20,803 nt of DNA from Heterostelium multicystogenum (Eukaryota > Evosea > Eumycetozoa > Acytosteliales > Acytosteliaceae): NCBI GenBank assembly GCA_003667245.1, contig RCNN01000345.1, forward strand, positions 1 to 20,803. The letters run 5' to 3'. Position 1 is the first letter of the stretch. Each line of letters opens with the position of its first letter. The notes under the pieces were generated by a model. The model saw only the letters and a program-made list of their open reading frames with translations. It did not search any database and was not told the DNA's origin. Shown here in pieces: positions 18,404 through 20,803 of the stretch. The position numbers and the translations under genes are program-made.

Positions 18404-18890
18404 TTTTTATCTATATATCTATATATATCTATATATCTAAAATCTATATCATATAAATTATCTATCTTTAAACTATATATATCTTTTTGATCTAAACTCT
18501 ATGGTAAAATAAAAATACAACAATAAAAAGAAAGACTGATAGATTAGTCGATGAGATATATATGAAATTGATGGTTGGTTGGTTGGTTGATTGGTTGATA
18601 TCTATCTATATTTCTTTTCTTTACTTCTTAATTAGTATGATTTAGCCTAGTATAGATTAGTAGTAGGGTTGATTGATTAGTTTGATCAAAATAAAAAAGA
18701 CACTCAATAATTTTTAAAAAAAAAACCAAATCCAACAACAACACTTGTGATCATACTGATAGTCATTCAATGAAAATAAAATAAGCACTCCCAAACTCAC
18801 ATATTCACTTGTTTAATATTTATTTGATTTTGGTAGTGGTGATTTGGTCAATCATTATTAGTGTTGTGAGGTCAGCTGATAGTGTGAGTG
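18404..18890. promoter_or_regulatory. Remainder of the TPLATE/RBM17 divergent spacer
   Basis: AT-rich DNA with degenerate TCTATATA repeats, a GGTT run (about 18571-18595) and an A-tract at about 18715-18725. It must hold the RBM17 promoter. No ORF or RNA gene is seen. Confidence 0.45.
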
Positions 18891-20236
18891 ATGACTTCTA
18901 AATCAAATAGTAGTAGTAGTGGCAGTACCAAGAAACCTGTCTTTGGTGGATTGTATGATGTTCAAGGTGCTGATAGTATTGTAAATACATCTAGTAGCAG
19001 TGGTAGTGGCAGCGGAAATGTAACTAGTGATTCATCTGTTGGTGCCGATGGAGGTGCCAGTAATGGACAGGGAAGGCTATCTGAATCATCGTCTAACAGT
19101 TCGGGTTCATCTGTTCCTGAAAAGAAATCAGTACTTCCCGAAGGATTTAAGTTGCCACCTAAATTATATCAAGCCGCGACCAAAAGAAAAACCATATCAA
19201 CCACTTCCTCTTCCTCTTCCTCCTCCTCCTCTACGACCACTTCGATACCCTCAGCAAAATCAACTAAAAAAGGATAGTAACAATAGCAATAATAACAATA
19301 CTTCACCTCGCGCATATTCATCAACATCAACAACCAGCAGCTGTACAAATCACCACCACCATCACCAACAAACAAACAACAACAACAACAACAACAGCTT
19401 GGTATTACAGCAGCAACACCAATTGCCACAGTATAGAGAGCAACACAACCAACAACAGATGGTATATGACGATGAAGAAGAGATAGTAAGATGAATAATA
19501 ATCCATGGAAACCAAATGATTATGAAGATTATTTTAAAGGAGAAGGAATACAATGAAAAAATGAGACTGAAAAGAATGGATGAAGAAAGATTATTCCATC
19601 TACAACAACAGCAGCAACAACAGCAACAACAGCAACAGCAACAACAACAGCATCATCACCATCACCACAAAGCCACCACAACAACCAAGAAAATAACAAA
19701 CAATAGCAACAGGAATAGATTAATCGATGAGGATGTAGCAACTGGAGATGAAGCATATTTACGAAGAGCGAGGACTGAGCAATCTAAATGCCGGTGCCGC
19801 CGCTGCCAACATGACCAGAGAAAAGATTAGCCAACAACCTACGAAAATACATACTATTAACGGTAACTTATTGCATAATGGAGATTTCCACAATGAAACT
19901 TCATACTAATATCAAACTCATTTTTTCTTTCTCAGAATATTGTATCGTCAAGGGACGAAATAGACGATGATCTAATCGATGACATTGAAAAGGAGTGCTC
20001 AAGGTATGGCCAGGTTATGAATGTAGTCGTTGGAAACGAGAGAATCGGTGATCCAATACCCGACAACATCATTGGAATATTTGTACAGTTTGAAACAATC
20101 GATCAATGTAGGCATGCTTTCTACAACTCAAATGACAGATACTTTTGCAAAGAGGAAAGTTAAGACCTATTTTTTCAATGAACATATTTACCAACAAGGT
20201 ATACTATATAAACTATCGCTCACTTTCGAAGTTTAA
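18891..20236 (+). CDS. RBM17: SPF45/RBM17-like splicing factor with UHM domain
   Basis: About 424 codons from ATG 18891 (MTSKSNSSSSGS). PVFGGLYDVQGADS resembles the N-terminus of the plant and animal SPF45 family; LPEGFKLPPKLYQAATKRK follows. After Ser/Asn/His/Gln-rich low-complexity sequence comes NPWKPNDYEDYF and KEKEYNEKMRLKRMDEERL, matching the family's PNDYE-charged-helix block, then 16 Gln plus 6 His (19603-19668), then GDEAYLRRA (family: GEEA.LRRA). The last part is a U2AF-homology motif: NIVSSRDEIDDDLIDDIEKE, CSRYGQVMNVVVG, IIGIFVQFETIDQCRHAFYN, NDRYF and KRKVKTYFFNEHIY, with the RYF loop that binds ULM peptides. SPF45 acts in 3' splice-site choice in the nucleus. Odd: no G-patch is visible between GDEAYLRRA and the UHM. 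Frame breaks lie near 19268, 19490, 19545, 19770, 19825 and 20150. The exact C-terminus is uncertain. Confidence 0.82.
19603..19668 (+). repeat. Poly-Gln/poly-His coding tract
   Basis: A CAA/CAG run encodes 16 glutamines, followed at once by CAT/CAC codons for six histidines, inside the RBM17-like gene. Such tracts are typical of dictyostelid proteins. Confidence 0.9.
19863..19935 (+). other. Intron in RBM17-like gene
   Basis: Donor ACG|GTAACT and acceptor TTTTTTCTTTCTCAG|AAT with a strong pyrimidine tract. Splicing joins LRKYILLT to NIVSSRDEIDDD in phase 0, rebuilding the first strand of the UHM (family: VVLLRNMV). Confidence 0.8.
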
Positions 20237-20557
20237 TTTACTTCCAACTCCAATTTTCCAATTTCCAACTTTCAACCTTAACTAAACCTACCAATTAACT
20301 ATATCCTGTCATTCCTGACAATAAACCTGAAATTAAATTAAATGTAGTATATAGTATTTTATTGATGTTGAGATTGATATTACATTGAATTCGATGTTGT
20401 TTGTGCATTTGGAAAGTTTGATGGAAATCATGGGGTTGGGCTGGTAACCTACTGGAAAGCTGGAAAATGAAAAGTGGAAATGGAATTGGTTGTGTTTGAT
20501 TTGGTTTGGTTTGAAGTGTTGCGTGCTTTTAATATGTTGTTTTGATTGTTATTGAGT
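20237..20557. other. Spacer between convergent genes
   Basis: About 320 bp between the 3' ends of the RBM17-like gene and the right-edge gene. It holds AATAAA at 20320-20325 (plus strand), a likely poly(A) signal for RBM17, and T/G-rich DNA. No gene is seen. Confidence 0.5.
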
Positions 20558-20803
20558 TTATAAGTGACCTCCGCATCTGACACAATATCTGGTGTTACCT
20601 GCATTCTCACGATTTGCACGATGGACATGTTTTACCGTCTCCGGTGAGGACCGAGAGGGATGAAGTGGTTTGGGAAATGGGTGATTCATGGGTGATGATG
20701 TTGGTGAAGGAACTGAGTCTGGGTTAACTTTGAATGGCGATGGTGGTGCACTACCTCCGCTGCTTGCCAATCCATTTGCTGGTGATGTCTTGTATGAAAG
20801 TAA
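20558..20803 (-). CDS. C-terminal end of an unrecognised Ser/Pro-rich protein
   Basis: The frame is open from the window edge (20803) to TAA at 20558, giving about 81 residues. The start lies outside the window. The sequence is rich in Pro, Ser and Gly (SGGSAPPSPFKVNPDSVPSP), then His/Arg/Asn-rich (VKHVHRANRENAGN), and ends TRYCVRCGGHL. The final CVRC could be half of a zinc-binding site, with the partner Cys/His pair outside the window or among the nearby histidines. No function can be assigned. It is convergent with the RBM17-like gene. Confidence 0.5.
   Translation of the reverse strand, partial: LLSYKTSPANGLASSGGSAPPSPFKVNPDSVPSPTSSPMNHPFPKPLHPSRSSPETVKHVHRANRENAGNTRYCVRCGGHL

Noticed and set aside
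18240..18490. Three overlapping plus-strand ORFs rich in YLSI repeats
   Set aside because: They are translations of the (TATC)n microsatellite in three frames; no unique protein sequence.
19169..19756. Minus-strand ORFs with poly-Cys, poly-Glu or poly-Val stretches
   Set aside because: They are antisense readings of the Ser/Gln/His codon repeats in the RBM17-like gene.

Overview
The window is nuclear DNA from a social amoeba (dictyostelid, Amoebozoa), probably a species less AT-rich than Dictyostelium discoideum. The evidence is eukaryotic gene structure with short AT-rich introns of 63-173 nt starting GTATGT/GTAAGT/GTAAAT, compact AT-rich spacers, poly-Q/N/H/S tracts from CAA/AAC/CAT repeats, and gene content: a TSET-complex TPLATE subunit, an SPF45-type splicing factor, an AFG2B-type AAA ATPase and FN3/IPT/REJ-type surface proteins. 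The species cannot be fixed from the sequence alone.

Layout. 1-1168 (-): 5' part of a secreted FN3-like surface protein that runs off the left edge. 1951-3597 (-): mitochondrial-looking helical-repeat (TPR-like) protein. 3816-5882 (+): two-domain AAA ATPase of the AFG2B/SPATA5L1 type. 5955-12582 (-): one very large gene joining a GT4 glycosyltransferase, a GT2 glycosyltransferase, an IPT/TIG domain, an REJ region, a GPS autoproteolysis motif, a transmembrane helix and a cytoplasmic tail. 12583-13851: long simple-sequence spacer. 13852-14535 (-): intact RMDN1-like protein. 14954-18286 (-): TPLATE. 18309-18403: (TATC)n microsatellite in the TPLATE/RBM17 divergent spacer. 18891-20236 (+): SPF45/RBM17 homologue with a UHM domain but no visible G-patch. 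20558-20803 (-): C-terminal end of an unrecognised Ser/Pro-rich protein.

The main discovery candidate is the 5955-12582 gene. Two glycosyltransferases sit on the N-terminal side of a polycystin/adhesion-receptor-like REJ-GPS-TM module, so cleavage at the GPS would split an enzyme-bearing ectodomain from the membrane stub.

A caveat applies throughout. Nearly every gene except the RMDN homologue is interrupted by single-base frame breaks, and the protein continues at once in another frame with conserved motifs intact. Uncorrected sequencing or assembly indels are the simplest explanation. The AAA ATPase gene also carries an in-frame stop and substitutions in both Walker B motifs, so real decay is possible there. 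CDS coordinates give the outer limits of each gene; internal frame breaks and introns are described in the entries. The genes are otherwise functionally unrelated neighbours, as is usual in eukaryotes.
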